A DNA stretch of 64,000 nt, from the NCBI RefSeq assembly GCF_004364635.1, contig NZ_SOAX01000002.1, forward strand, positions 372,001-436,000, in the 5' to 3' direction. The first letter of the stretch is position 1, and every line of letters begins with the position of its first letter. The notes under the pieces were generated by a model. It ran no database searches, had not been told where the DNA came from, and was given only the letters and a program-made list of their open reading frames with translations. Shown piece after piece: positions 28,819 through 38,220 of the stretch. The stretch is from Halospina denitrificans (GTDB lineage Bacteria; Pseudomonadota; Gammaproteobacteria; Pseudomonadales; Oleiphilaceae). A program made the translations under genes and the position numbers.

Positions 28819-29808
28819 GTGCCGAGTAAACGCAAGCTCAGTCAGCAGCAACAGAAGCGCATCCAATCCCGCCAGGAGCAGTGGCAGTCCGAGGACGTTG
28901 CCGAGGGCCAGGCCGGAACCGTCATTGCCCATTTCGGGGGCGAGCTCCTGATGGACGCCGAGGAGGATGGCGAGTTCCGGCAGCGGCGTGTGCATGCCCG
29001 GACCAACCTGGGCGGCCTGGTTGCCGGAGACCGGGTGGTCTGGCAGGAAGACGACGCGGGTGACGGCGTGATCGTGTCCCGCCATGAGCGCCACGGCGAA
29101 CTCCAGCGCCCGGATCGCTTCGGGCGGCTGAAGACCATTGCCGCCAACGTGGACCAACTGGTTCTGGTGATCGCCCCGCAGCCAGCCCCGCAGCCGGAAC
29201 TCATGGACCGCTACCTGGCGGCGGCGGAAATCCACGACCTGGATGTGGTGATCCTGCTGAACAAATCGGACCTGCTGGACGCCGAGTCCGAGCCCGCCAT
29301 CGAGTCACTGCTGGAGCGTTACCGGAATCTGGGTTACCGGGTTGAGCGGACCTCGGCCCAGGATGACCCTTCCGGCCAGGATGAGCCGGCTTTCCTGGAA
29401 GGGCGCATCAGCGTGATTGCGGGCCAGTCGGGGGTCGGCAAGTCCAGCCTGATCCAGCACTGGCTGCCGGAGACCAGCCTCCGGACCGGCGGCCTGTCGC
29501 GCCACGGGGAAGGCACCCACACGACCACCACCGCCTATCTCTACCGCCTTGAAAGCGGCGGCGCCATCACTGATTCACCGGGGATCCGGGAGTTCGGGCT
29601 CTGGCACATGACGCCGGACGACATTACGGAAGGCTTCGTGGATATACGGCGCTGGATCGGCCACTGCCGGTTCCGGGACTGCAACCACCGGAATGAGCCC
29701 GGCTGCGCCCTTAAGGAAGCCGTGGAAAACGGCGAACTGCACCGGGAACGGTTCGAGCATTACCTGAGAATCCGTGACGAGGCCGAACGGCAACGCCCTA
29801 CCAGTTGA
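28819..29808 (+). CDS. rsgA: Small ribosomal subunit biogenesis GTPase RsgA
   Basis: Circularly permuted GTPase that proofreads late 30S subunit assembly. 329 residues from a GTG start. It has a basic N-terminal tail, an OB-fold, and GTPase motifs in permuted order: ILLNKSDLL (G4), GQSGVGKSSLIQHW (G1) and TDSPGIREFGLW (G3). A zinc-binding domain follows with CRFRDCNHRNEPGCAL. Upstream of psd as in E. coli, here with rhdA inserted between them. Confidence 0.97.
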   Translation: MPSKRKLSQQQQKRIQSRQEQWQSEDVAEGQAGTVIAHFGGELLMDAEEDGEFRQRRVHARTNLGGLVAGDRVVWQEDDAGDGVIVSRHERHGELQRPDRFGRLKTIAANVDQLVLVIAPQPAPQPELMDRYLAAAEIHDLDVVILLNKSDLLDAESEPAIESLLERYRNLGYRVERTSAQDDPSGQDEPAFLEGRISVIAGQSGVGKSSLIQHWLPETSLRTGGLSRHGEGTHTTTTAYLYRLESGGAITDSPGIREFGLWHMTPDDITEGFVDIRRWIGHCRFRDCNHRNEPGCALKEAVENGELHRERFEHYLRIRDEAERQRPTS

Positions 29809-29900
29809 ACCCGGACTAAAGTATGCCCCCCTACCGGCCCGCTAGTGAACCCCGGGGGCCTCTGGTATCCTTCGCTCAGCATAATGATCCCGAGGAGCCC

Positions 29901-30713
29901 ATGAGCGAACTGCCACTGATCCTGGAGCCGGAAACGCTGGCCCAATCCCTGGACCAATACGACAATCTCCTGATCGTCGACCTGTCCGGGCCGGAACACT
30001 ACGCCCAGGGTCACATTCCGGGCGCGATCCATGTTCATCCCCGCGAAACCCGTGGTGCTTCATCGCCGGTTCCCGGGCTGCTCCCGGAGCGTGCCGAACT
30101 GGAGGCACTGCTGGGCCGGATCGGCCTGACCCCAGAGCACCACGTGGTGGCCTACGACGATGAAGGCGGCGGCTGGGCGGGGCGCTTCCTCTGGTTGCTC
30201 GACTGTGCCGGCCACAGCCGCTACAGCCTGCTCAACGGCGGGCGTATCGCCTGGGTCGAGGAGGGCTACCCGGTCAACACAGAAATGCCGCGCCCCCAGC
30301 CCACGCAACCCAACATTGAAATCCAGACCGGCCCGACTGCGGACATGCAGGAGGTGCTTTCGGCCATTGAAGCGGATGACATCACCATCTGGGATGCCCG
30401 CTCCCCCGAAGAGTACCGGGGCGAACGCCAGTCCGCGGCACGCAACGGCCATATACCCGGCGCCGTCAACCTGGAGTGGACGGAACTCATGGACCCGGCC
30501 CGCCATTACCGGCTGCTTCCCGAAGACCAGCTGCGCGCGAAGCTGAGCGAGCATGGCATTACGCCGGAGTCCGGGGTCATCACCCACTGCCAGAGCCATC
30601 ACCGCTCCGGGCTGACCTACGTGGTTGCCAGAGCGCTGGGTTTCCCGGAAGTCAGGGCCTACGCCGGCTCCTGGGCGGAATGGGGTAACCGTTCGGAGAC
30701 CCCCGTCGAATGA
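29901..30713 (+). CDS. rhdA: Thiosulfate sulfurtransferase RhdA (tandem rhodanese)
   Basis: Two-domain rhodanese that transfers sulfane sulfur. 270 residues. The N-terminal domain is catalytically dead: its loop reads YDDEGGGWAGR with no cysteine. The C-terminal domain carries the active loop CQSHHRSG, nearly identical to the CQTHHRSG loop I recall for Azotobacter vinelandii RhdA. The ATG at 29901 has GAGGAG close upstream. Its stop overlaps the psd start as ATGA. The rhdA-psd order is as in Pseudomonas. Confidence 0.93.
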   Translation: MSELPLILEPETLAQSLDQYDNLLIVDLSGPEHYAQGHIPGAIHVHPRETRGASSPVPGLLPERAELEALLGRIGLTPEHHVVAYDDEGGGWAGRFLWLLDCAGHSRYSLLNGGRIAWVEEGYPVNTEMPRPQPTQPNIEIQTGPTADMQEVLSAIEADDITIWDARSPEEYRGERQSAARNGHIPGAVNLEWTELMDPARHYRLLPEDQLRAKLSEHGITPESGVITHCQSHHRSGLTYVVARALGFPEVRAYAGSWAEWGNRSETPVE

Positions 30714-31579
30714 GTAAAGACCTGACCGACAGCGCCTTCGTGGCCGCACAGCACCTGGCGCCCCAGCACCTTATCTCGCGGGCGGCGGGCACGCTGGCCA
30801 ACACCACCAACCCCGCGATCAGGCGCCGGTTCATCAACTGGTTCATCGCGCGCTACGGCGTGGACATGAACGAGGCGCTGGAGCCGGACCCCGAGGCTTA
30901 CCCGAACTTCAACGCGTTTTTCACCCGCGCCCTGAAGGCCGATGCCCGCCCCCTGAGCGGCGATGAGGGGACCGTGATCTCGCCGGCGGACGGCACCCTG
31001 AGCCAGTGCGAAGAGATCCGTCGCGGCCGCCTTTTCCAGGCCAAGGGACAGACGTTTTCCGCGGCGGAACTGACCGGCGAGGCGGAACCCACCCTGGAGC
31101 CGTTTGAACAGGGCCTGTTTGCGACCATCTACCTCTCTCCCCGTGATTACCACCGGGTGCACATGCCGCTGACCGGCACGCTCGAGAAAATGACCTATAT
31201 CCCCGGGCGCCTGTTTTCCGTCAATCCGGTTACCACGCAAAAGGTGCCACGCCTTTTTGCGCGCAATGAACGGGTGGTTGCCTGGTTCCGCACCGAACGG
31301 GGCCCCATGGTGGTGGTTCTGGTGGGCGCCATGATCGTGGCTGGCATCGAGACCGTCTGGGCCGGGTCCGTCGCTCCGGCCGGACGCCGGATGTGGAGCC
31401 AGAGCTACCCGGTAACCGGTTCGAAGGCCCTGACGCTCGAACGGGGACAGGAAATGGGGCGCTTCCACCTTGGGAGCACCGCTATCGTCATGCTCCCCCG
31501 GGGTCAATTTGCCCCTGAAGCCGACCTGAGCTCGGGAGATAGCCTGCGGATGGGCAACGCCCTGGCAAGAGCGTTATAG
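30710..31579 (+). CDS. psd: Phosphatidylserine decarboxylase proenzyme Psd
   Basis: Inner-membrane enzyme making phosphatidylethanolamine from phosphatidylserine, with a pyruvoyl cofactor formed by self-cleavage. 289 residues. The cleavage site is in FHLGSTAIVML (Gly-Ser). Other family features: NAFFTRALKADARPL, VISPADGTLSQ, YLSPRDYHRVHMP and NERVVAWF. Starts inside the rhdA stop (ATGA), so translation is coupled. Converges on epmA with a 6-base overlap. Confidence 0.97.
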   Translation: MSKDLTDSAFVAAQHLAPQHLISRAAGTLANTTNPAIRRRFINWFIARYGVDMNEALEPDPEAYPNFNAFFTRALKADARPLSGDEGTVISPADGTLSQCEEIRRGRLFQAKGQTFSAAELTGEAEPTLEPFEQGLFATIYLSPRDYHRVHMPLTGTLEKMTYIPGRLFSVNPVTTQKVPRLFARNERVVAWFRTERGPMVVVLVGAMIVAGIETVWAGSVAPAGRRMWSQSYPVTGSKALTLERGQEMGRFHLGSTAIVMLPRGQFAPEADLSSGDSLRMGNALARAL

Positions 31580-32518
31580 ACGGTCGACGGAGAACGGCAG
31601 CACCTCATCCAGGCTGGCTGCCCCCGTCTGCAGCATGAGCAACCGATCCAGCCCCAGTGCGACACCGCTGCATGGCGGTAACCCCGCTTCCAGCGCCGCC
31701 AGCAACCCCGGATCCGGCGCCATTTCGGGTTTCCCCTGGCGCCGGCGAATCTGGTTGTCCCGCTCGAACCTCGCCCGCTGCTCTCCGGCATCGGTCAGTT
31801 CCCGATACCCGTTGCACAGCTCCACGCCCCTTACATAGAGCTCAAAGCGCTGTGCGACCTCGATATCCCCTTCCCGCACGACCTGAGCCAGGGCTGCCTG
31901 ATCGGGCGGGTAGCCGCGCACGAAGACCGCCTCTTCTCCGGCAAGGATTGGCTCTACCTGATGGCTCAGGAGCAGATCCAGCGCCTCGCCGCGATCCAGA
32001 GCGTCCGCTGGAATACCGCTGACCTCGGACGCCCGGCTCCGGAGGATCGCATCATCATCCATCCAGGGATCCACACCCGCATGGCTGCGCAGCAGGTCCC
32101 GGTAATCGTGAATAACCGGTGAGCCGATTTCGAGCACCACCCGCACAAGCGCCGCCACTTCCTCCATCAGCGCCTCGATGCTGAACCCGGGCCGGTACCA
32201 TTCGAGCATGGTGAATTCGGGATTATGGCGATGCCCGGACTCGCCCGCACGGAACACCGACCCCATCTGGTAGATGGAGCCGCTTCCGGCGGCAAGCAGG
32301 CGTTTCATGAAGTATTCGGGGGAGGTCTGCAGGACACCGTCCAGCCCGGGCGCCGAAGCGGCTATGCTGTCAATGGCGGGCTCCGAGACGCCGTAGCGAC
32401 CCAGTACCGGCGTATCCACCTCGAGAACACCGCGCTCAGCAAAGAAGTCACGCACCTGCTGCCGAAGCCGGGCGCGAGCCCGGAGCATGGAAAGCGATGC
32501 GCCAGGCTGCCAGCTCAT
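31574..32518 (-). CDS. epmA: EF-P lysine ligase EpmA (GenX/PoxA)
   Basis: Class II lysyl-tRNA synthetase paralogue that attaches beta-lysine to Lys34 of elongation factor P. 314 residues: only the catalytic core, without the anticodon-binding domain. Motifs: EVDTPVLGRYGVSEPAIDS, LQTSPEYFMKRLLAAG, YQMGSVFRAGESGHRHNPEF (motif 2), VELCNGYRELTD and motif 3 SGVALGLDRLLML. The ATG overlaps the efp stop in a TGATG junction, so the enzyme is made along with its substrate protein. Confidence 0.97.
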   Translation of the reverse strand: MSWQPGASLSMLRARARLRQQVRDFFAERGVLEVDTPVLGRYGVSEPAIDSIAASAPGLDGVLQTSPEYFMKRLLAAGSGSIYQMGSVFRAGESGHRHNPEFTMLEWYRPGFSIEALMEEVAALVRVVLEIGSPVIHDYRDLLRSHAGVDPWMDDDAILRSRASEVSGIPADALDRGEALDLLLSHQVEPILAGEEAVFVRGYPPDQAALAQVVREGDIEVAQRFELYVRGVELCNGYRELTDAGEQRARFERDNQIRRRQGKPEMAPDPGLLAALEAGLPPCSGVALGLDRLLMLQTGAASLDEVLPFSVDRL

Positions 32519-33090
32519 CAGCTCTTGGCGCGTGCCACGTATTCATTCTTGCGGGTATCGACGCGGATGACCTCACCGATTTCAATGAACAAGGGTACCT
32601 GGACCACGGCCCCTGTGGAGAGGGTTGCAGGCTTGGACCCACCCTGGGCGGTATCACCCTTGAGGCCGGGATCGGTATCCACAACCTCAAGCTCCACGAA
32701 AGCCGGCGGCGTGACGTTCAGGGGAGAGCCGTTGTAGAGTGTCACGTTGTAGACATCCTGCTCCTTGAGCCACTTGACCGCATCGCCTACGGCGCGCTCG
32801 TCGGCCGCGAACTGCTCGTAGGAGCCATCCGTCTTCATGAAGTGCCAGAATTCGCCGTCGCTGTAGACATACTCCATGTCCAGCTCCATCACGTCTGCAG
32901 CCTCCAGGGAGTCCCCGGACTTGAAAGTGCGTTCCCAGACCCGGTTGGTCATCAGGTTACGCAGCTTCACCCGGCTGAAGGCCTGGCCCTTGCCGGGCTT
33001 CACGAATTCGTTTTCCAGAATCACGCAGGGGTCGCCATCAAGCATGACCTTAAGCCCGCCACGAAATTCGTTGGTAGAATAGGTCGCCAT
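32518..33090 (-). CDS. efp: Elongation factor P
   Basis: Relieves ribosome stalling at polyproline stretches. 190 residues. The modification loop [13 protein letters not shown] places the acceptor lysine at residue 34 exactly as in E. coli, in the KPGKGQ context recognised by EpmA/EpmB rather than the arginine type found in Pseudomonas. C-terminal domains are intact ([33 protein letters not shown]). The ATG at 33090 is the family start; the open frame upstream belongs to the epmB region. Divergent from epmB. Confidence 0.98.
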   Translation of the reverse strand: MATYSTNEFRGGLKVMLDGDPCVILENEFVKPGKGQAFSRVKLRNLMTNRVWERTFKSGDSLEAADVMELDMEYVYSDGEFWHFMKTDGSYEQFAADERAVGDAVKWLKEQDVYNVTLYNGSPLNVTPPAFVELEVVDTDPGLKGDTAQGGSKPATLSTGAVVQVPLFIEIGEVIRVDTRKNEYVARAKS

Positions 33091-33129
33091 CGATTCCTCG
33101 CTCGGATTACCAATTAAAGTAGGTGGCCA

Positions 33130-34167
33130 ATGATACAACCCGCCCAGGCCCCTGTCGAAACCAGGGCACACAATGAAGAGCCCCGTTGGCAGAAAATCCT
33201 GGCCCGGGCCGTCACCACGCCCCGGGAACTCTGTCAGCGGCTGGCGCTTCCGGAGTCCCTGATCGAGGGCATGGAGCCCGGCCATCAATACTTCCCGATC
33301 CGGGTCCCAGAGCCCTACCTGAGTCGCATTGAGCCGGGCAACCCACGGGACCCGCTATTGCGCCAGGTCATGCCCGAGCCCGCGGAATCCGAGCCGGCAC
33401 CGGGTTATGTGGCGGATCCGCTGGCAGAATTCGCGGATGCGTCCGCCAGCGCCAACGGGGGCCTGATCCACAAATACCAGTCCCGGGCACTGCTGGTGGT
33501 GACCGGAGCCTGTGCCATCAACTGCCGGTACTGCTTCCGGCGCCATTTTCCCTATGGCGATCACCAGCTCGGCGGCTCCGGCTGGGAGCAACCCCTGGCG
33601 CAACTGGCGGCGGACGAACGCATCAACGAGGTCATCTTCAGCGGGGGCGATCCCCTGGCGACCAGCGACAGGGTCCTGGGGCGGCTGGCCGGCGAGATAG
33701 AACAGATTCCACACATCAAGCGGCTCCGGCTGCACACCCGCCTGCCGGTGGTGATTCCGCAGCGCGTGGATTCGACGCTTCTGGCATGGCTGGGCAACAC
33801 CCGGCTGCAGACCATCCTGGTGGTGCATGTGAATCATCCGGCGGAAATCGATGGTGACGTGAAAGACGCTATGGAACGCCTGAAGAAAGCCGGTGTCCTG
33901 CTCCTGAACCAGGCCGTCCTTCTCCGCGGTATCAACGACGATGCGCACACCCTCGAGCAGTTGAGCGAGACTCTTTTCGATGCGGGCGTGCTGCCCTACT
34001 ACCTGCACGCTTTCGACCCGGTGGCCGGAGCGGCCCACTACGATCCGGGGGATGCGCGGGCCCGGGAGCTGGCTCGGGAGTTAATGACGCGCCTTCCGGG
34101 CTTTCTGGTGCCACGCCTGGTACGCGAAATCCCGGGCGAAGGCTCGAAACGACCACTAAACCTCTGA
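33130..34167 (+). CDS. epmB: EF-P beta-lysylation protein EpmB (lysine 2,3-aminomutase)
   Basis: Radical SAM, PLP-dependent aminomutase converting lysine to (R)-beta-lysine for EF-P modification. 345 residues. Radical SAM motif [15 protein letters not shown], preceded by [28 protein letters not shown] and [15 protein letters not shown] follow, and the region [13 protein letters not shown] includes the PLP-binding zone. Its start lies 39 bases from that of efp on the opposite strand, so one short intergenic region controls the whole EF-P pathway. Confidence 0.97.
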   Translation: MIQPAQAPVETRAHNEEPRWQKILARAVTTPRELCQRLALPESLIEGMEPGHQYFPIRVPEPYLSRIEPGNPRDPLLRQVMPEPAESEPAPGYVADPLAEFADASASANGGLIHKYQSRALLVVTGACAINCRYCFRRHFPYGDHQLGGSGWEQPLAQLAADERINEVIFSGGDPLATSDRVLGRLAGEIEQIPHIKRLRLHTRLPVVIPQRVDSTLLAWLGNTRLQTILVVHVNHPAEIDGDVKDAMERLKKAGVLLLNQAVLLRGINDDAHTLEQLSETLFDAGVLPYYLHAFDPVAGAAHYDPGDARARELARELMTRLPGFLVPRLVREIPGEGSKRPLNL

Positions 34168-34287
34168 CGTCACAAAAAACCAACCCAATCCCCGGTTTGC
34201 TTGCTTTTATGCCAACCATGGGCTTGTATTGTACCCGGGATGCTGAAAATGAACTCTATGGCTTATACAAGGCAGCGGTAACGACCC

Positions 34288-36084
34288 ATGGCAGGCAACC
34301 GAGGACAGCCCGACCTGACACTTCCGGAACAGAAACTCACGAGCCTGTCTTTCTGTGAGGCGAATCCGCGCGCCTTCAAGGCATGGGTGGAAGGGCTGCC
34401 GATCGCCAATGTGGGTGAATCCGCGCGGCAGCTGTACCATGCCATCATTGAACTCAACCAGCTTGAAGCCTCTCCGCAGCTGCGCATGAAGCTGCTCGGC
34501 AGCCTCCGCCCCCAGGTCCGGTTCGTGTGCGACCAGCTGGCCCAGCACTTTCTTGGGCGGTCCATAGCGCTGACGGAAAAACAGCGAAAAGTCGCCAACC
34601 TGGCACAGGCACTTCAGCTGCACCTGGCCAATGGCTATAAGCTGGCACTGAGCCAGATTGCGTCACAGGCCCAGGAAAGCAAGCATCGGGAACTGGTAAC
34701 CAAGGCCTGCCACAGGGCCCTGTCCGGACTCAGTAACACCGTCGTGCGTGCCAGTCAGCTCTATTGCCCGAGTCCCGCGCGAAGCTGGTACGAAATCCAC
34801 CAGATCTTCCGCTATGCACTGGAGCATGAACTGACCGACTACCTGGTCCCGGATACAACCAACCAGTTCCGCCAGGAAACCTCCATTGCCGATGCGTACA
34901 AGCGGCTGCTTTTACTCGGCTGCTGTCGTCCCAACCAGTTGCGCCAGAAAGAGCTGGCGGACGCCTACCAGTTGTTTGAATGCTGGACAGACCACACGGA
35001 GCTCGTGCAGGTGGGGATGGACAAGGCGCTGTTCATCATTTCGCTGGATCAGGACGGGCCGCCGGTTTATCGCAACCTGATGAAAACACCGCTGAGCAGC
35101 GATCACCTTGGCTTTGACAGCACCCGCCTCGCGGAAGCCCTTGCGCGCTACCCGGAGGCCCGGGACAGCAGGAAACAGGATGACGATCTCCCCGAGATCC
35201 CGATCAAGATCAATGACGCGCTTATCATGCACCTGAGCCAGGCCCTGGGCATACTCACCAAGCGGTCCTTCCGTCGGATGCCCAGCTCCGGAAAGCTGCA
35301 GATCGCCCTGGGCATGAGCGCCCTGCACTACTTCTGCGCCGGCGAAATCCCCTTCAACCGATTCGTCAACAGCCTCGATGGCGGCAGCGACGAGAACATC
35401 TTCCTGAGCACTGCCCAGCGCAGGAACGATGCCTGGGCCGGCGCCTTTGACGCGGAAAAATCGGAAAGCATGGTCTCCCCGGATACGCCCATCAACTTCC
35501 GGGGCGCCGGCGGTGACATTGCGGGTAACGAGGAGCATAAGCGCGCCTATCCCTGGTACGAGGTCAACCTTGAAAATACCAGTCCGGGCGGCTACTGCAT
35601 CAACTGGAATACAGACATGCCTGCGTCCCTGCAGACGGGCGAGATACTGGGTGTGCGAGAGCATGAAGACCATCCCTGGAGCATCGCCCTGATCCGCTGG
35701 ATACGCCAGGTGGGCAAGCAGGGAACCCAGCTCGGGGTGGAGTTACTCGCGCCCGGTGCTACTGCCTGTGCACTTCGTCTCGACCAGAAGGTTGGTAACA
35801 GCAGTGAGTTCCTGCGCGGGCTTCTGCTCCCCGAGCTCAACAGCATCGGCCAGCCTGCAACCATGCTCACGCCCCGCATGCCCTTCCAGGCGGGCAACCG
35901 GGTTACCCTGCTGCGTGAAGGCCAACAGCAACAGGCCCAACTCAGCAGGCGGGTTTCAACCACCAGCAGCATTAGCCAGTTCGAGCTGAAGTTCCGTCAG
36001 CCCACCCCCGAACCCGCAGCAGGACGCGGCCCCATGGGATCGGGAGAAGAAGACGACTTTGATTCCCTGTGGCATTCCCTGTAA
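34288..36084 (+). CDS. PilZ-like (atypical) protein upstream of fimX, PA4958-type
   Basis: 598 residues. A helical N-terminal two-thirds is without a recognised enzyme motif. A C-terminal beta-rich region (about residues 425-560) resembles an atypical PilZ domain (YEVNLENTSPGGYCINW, then LGVRE, IALIRWIRQVGKQGTQLGVELLAPGA). A clear PilZ RxxxR motif is not visible, so c-di-GMP binding is uncertain. In Pseudomonas aeruginosa a protein of this kind (PA4958) lies immediately before fimX, in the same order psd - PA4958 - fimX - serB. The synteny suggests a role with FimX in type IV pilus or c-di-GMP control; this is inference. It ends 44 bases before fimX. Confidence 0.8.
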   Translation: MAGNRGQPDLTLPEQKLTSLSFCEANPRAFKAWVEGLPIANVGESARQLYHAIIELNQLEASPQLRMKLLGSLRPQVRFVCDQLAQHFLGRSIALTEKQRKVANLAQALQLHLANGYKLALSQIASQAQESKHRELVTKACHRALSGLSNTVVRASQLYCPSPARSWYEIHQIFRYALEHELTDYLVPDTTNQFRQETSIADAYKRLLLLGCCRPNQLRQKELADAYQLFECWTDHTELVQVGMDKALFIISLDQDGPPVYRNLMKTPLSSDHLGFDSTRLAEALARYPEARDSRKQDDDLPEIPIKINDALIMHLSQALGILTKRSFRRMPSSGKLQIALGMSALHYFCAGEIPFNRFVNSLDGGSDENIFLSTAQRRNDAWAGAFDAEKSESMVSPDTPINFRGAGGDIAGNEEHKRAYPWYEVNLENTSPGGYCINWNTDMPASLQTGEILGVREHEDHPWSIALIRWIRQVGKQGTQLGVELLAPGATACALRLDQKVGNSSEFLRGLLLPELNSIGQPATMLTPRMPFQAGNRVTLLREGQQQQAQLSRRVSTTSSISQFELKFRQPTPEPAAGRGPMGSGEEDDFDSLWHSL

Positions 36085-36128
36085 AACTATGGCCACCATT
36101 ACTATGACGTTGGAGAGTTTCCGGCTTT

Positions 36129-38216
36129 ATGCCCAGAAACACTGAAACCATTCATCTGCTGCTTCTCGATCCATCCCAGAACGACGCGGAACAGGTTGTG
36201 AGCCTGTTGCGCAACGCCGGCCGGGCGACCCGCGCGCACCGCGTCACCTCTGAGGAAGACCTGCTTGAAACCCTGAACTCGGGCACCTGGGACCTGATGC
36301 TGATACGCGACGCCGAGCAGGAACCAGACCCCGATTCAGCCGTTGCCCACATCAAACGGCTGGACAAGGATATCCCCACCATCCTTATGATGGAGAGTGA
36401 GGATTCCGAGCGACGCCAGGCGATTATGGGCAAAGGGGCCCAGGATGCCGTTCCCTTCGAACAGACCGTTCTGCTGTCCAGGGTCATCGAACGCGAGCTG
36501 ACCAACCTCTTCGAGCGCCGTAACCGCCGATCCCTGGCCGGTTACCTGCGGGATGCGGAACAGCGCTGCCACCTGCTTCTTGAAAGCTCCAAGGATGCCA
36601 TCGCCTACATCAACGATGGCATGCACGTCTATGCCAACCAGTCCTACATGGAGTTGCTGGGGTACGAGGATCCGGACGATCTTCTGGCGGTGCCCATACT
36701 GGACACGCTCACCGGCGAGAGCCAGGGCGAATTCAAGAAGTTCATGAAAGCCCAGCGAGAGGGCAAGGAAACGGCGGACTCGCTGGCGGCAACCATCGAG
36801 CGTGCCGACTCGGAAACCGTGGATGTGTCCATTGAGATTTCCTCCGCCACCTATGACGGCGAACCCTGTATCCAGATTGTTGCGCGTCCACAGCAGGACA
36901 GTGCGGAGCTCGAGGAACGACTCAAGGAAATCAGCAGCAAGGACGTGCTGACGGGCCTCTACAACCGACAGTACCTGATGGACGCCCTGAATCAGACCAT
37001 TACCCGCGTCCAGAAGGAGAACACGGACGCGGCGCTGGCCTACATCAACCTGGATGACTTCGTACAGAAGAAAACCCAGATCGGCATATCCGGCGCCGAC
37101 CTGGTGATTGGCGACATGGCCACCATCCTTTCAGAAACCGTCGAAGACCACCAGCTACTGGCACGGCTGAGCGACGACGCCTTCTGTATCCTGGCGACCC
37201 AGGGCAATGCGGACACGCTTGCCAGCACGGCGGAAGCGATCAGAAAGAAGGTGGAGGACCACCTCTTCGATGTCTCCGGGCGCACCATCCAATTGACGGT
37301 CAGTATTGGTATCGCGGCAATTACCGAAAATGCCCCACGGGCCGAGGACCTGATCGGGCGCGCGCACACGGCTTCCGACGACGTACGCAACCAGGAAGGC
37401 CATGAGCAGGGCAACGGCGTCCACATCTACGCGCCCAAGGTTGATGGGGATGAGAATACGGACGAAACCGTGGATGCCATCCAGCACGCGCTGGACAACG
37501 ACCAGTTCCGCCTGCTCTTCCAGCCCATCATCAACCTCAGGGGTGAAGGCGAAGAGCACTACGAAGCCTTTGTGCGGATGCTGGACAATAACGGCAAGGA
37601 AGTCTCCCCCTATGACTTCCTGCCCCCTGGCGGCCCGATCGAAATGGCCGCAAAAATCGACCGCTGGGTGGCACTCCAGGCCATCAAGCAGCTCGCTTCC
37701 CATCGTTCCAAGGGGCACGAGACCCGGCTTTTCCTGAACCTGGCCGGAGAAACCATACAGGACCAGACATTTCCATCCTGGCTTGGCAAGGTCCTCAAGG
37801 CGGCGCGGCTCCCCGGCGACTCCCTGATCTTCCAGATTGCCGAAAAGGACGCCACCACCTATCTGAAGCAGGTCAAGGAATTCTCCAAGGCCCTCTCGGA
37901 ACTACACTGCAGCCTCTCGCTCACCCACTTCGGCGGTGCCCTGAATCCGTTCAACACCCTGAAGCACCTGGATGTGAGCTACGTGAAACTGGACGGCTCC
38001 TATACCGAAGAGATCCAGAAGAATGACGAAGCCAAGGAAACGATCAAGGATATGATCCAGAGCCTGCAGCAGCAGGGCAAGTTGGCGATCGTGCCACTCG
38101 TGGAGAATGCCACGGTCCTGGCAACCCTGTGGCAGTCCGGTGTGAACTACATCCAGGGCTACTACCTGCAGGAGCCCACACCGGAAATGAATTACGACTT
38201 TGGTGAGGGGGAATAA
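36129..38216 (+). CDS. fimX: FimX-like c-di-GMP receptor (REC-PAS-degenerate GGDEF-degenerate EAL)
   Basis: 695 residues. The order is a REC-like domain (about 5-130, HLLLLDPSQNDAEQVV), PAS (about 150-255, AIAYINDGMHVYANQSYMELLGY), GGDEF (about 270-430) and EAL (about 450-690). The GGDEF signature is lost, reading ARLSDDAFCIL where an active enzyme has GGDEF, and the EAL signature reads YEAFVRML. Both enzymatic sites are therefore probably inactive and the EAL domain most likely only binds c-di-GMP, as in Pseudomonas FimX, which governs type IV pilus assembly. Placement between the PA4958-type gene and serB supports orthology. Converges on serB with a 4-base gap. Confidence 0.92.
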   Translation: MPRNTETIHLLLLDPSQNDAEQVVSLLRNAGRATRAHRVTSEEDLLETLNSGTWDLMLIRDAEQEPDPDSAVAHIKRLDKDIPTILMMESEDSERRQAIMGKGAQDAVPFEQTVLLSRVIERELTNLFERRNRRSLAGYLRDAEQRCHLLLESSKDAIAYINDGMHVYANQSYMELLGYEDPDDLLAVPILDTLTGESQGEFKKFMKAQREGKETADSLAATIERADSETVDVSIEISSATYDGEPCIQIVARPQQDSAELEERLKEISSKDVLTGLYNRQYLMDALNQTITRVQKENTDAALAYINLDDFVQKKTQIGISGADLVIGDMATILSETVEDHQLLARLSDDAFCILATQGNADTLASTAEAIRKKVEDHLFDVSGRTIQLTVSIGIAAITENAPRAEDLIGRAHTASDDVRNQEGHEQGNGVHIYAPKVDGDENTDETVDAIQHALDNDQFRLLFQPIINLRGEGEEHYEAFVRMLDNNGKEVSPYDFLPPGGPIEMAAKIDRWVALQAIKQLASHRSKGHETRLFLNLAGETIQDQTFPSWLGKVLKAARLPGDSLIFQIAEKDATTYLKQVKEFSKALSELHCSLSLTHFGGALNPFNTLKHLDVSYVKLDGSYTEEIQKNDEAKETIKDMIQSLQQQGKLAIVPLVENATVLATLWQSGVNYIQGYYLQEPTPEMNYDFGEGE

Positions 38217-38220
38217 GCCC

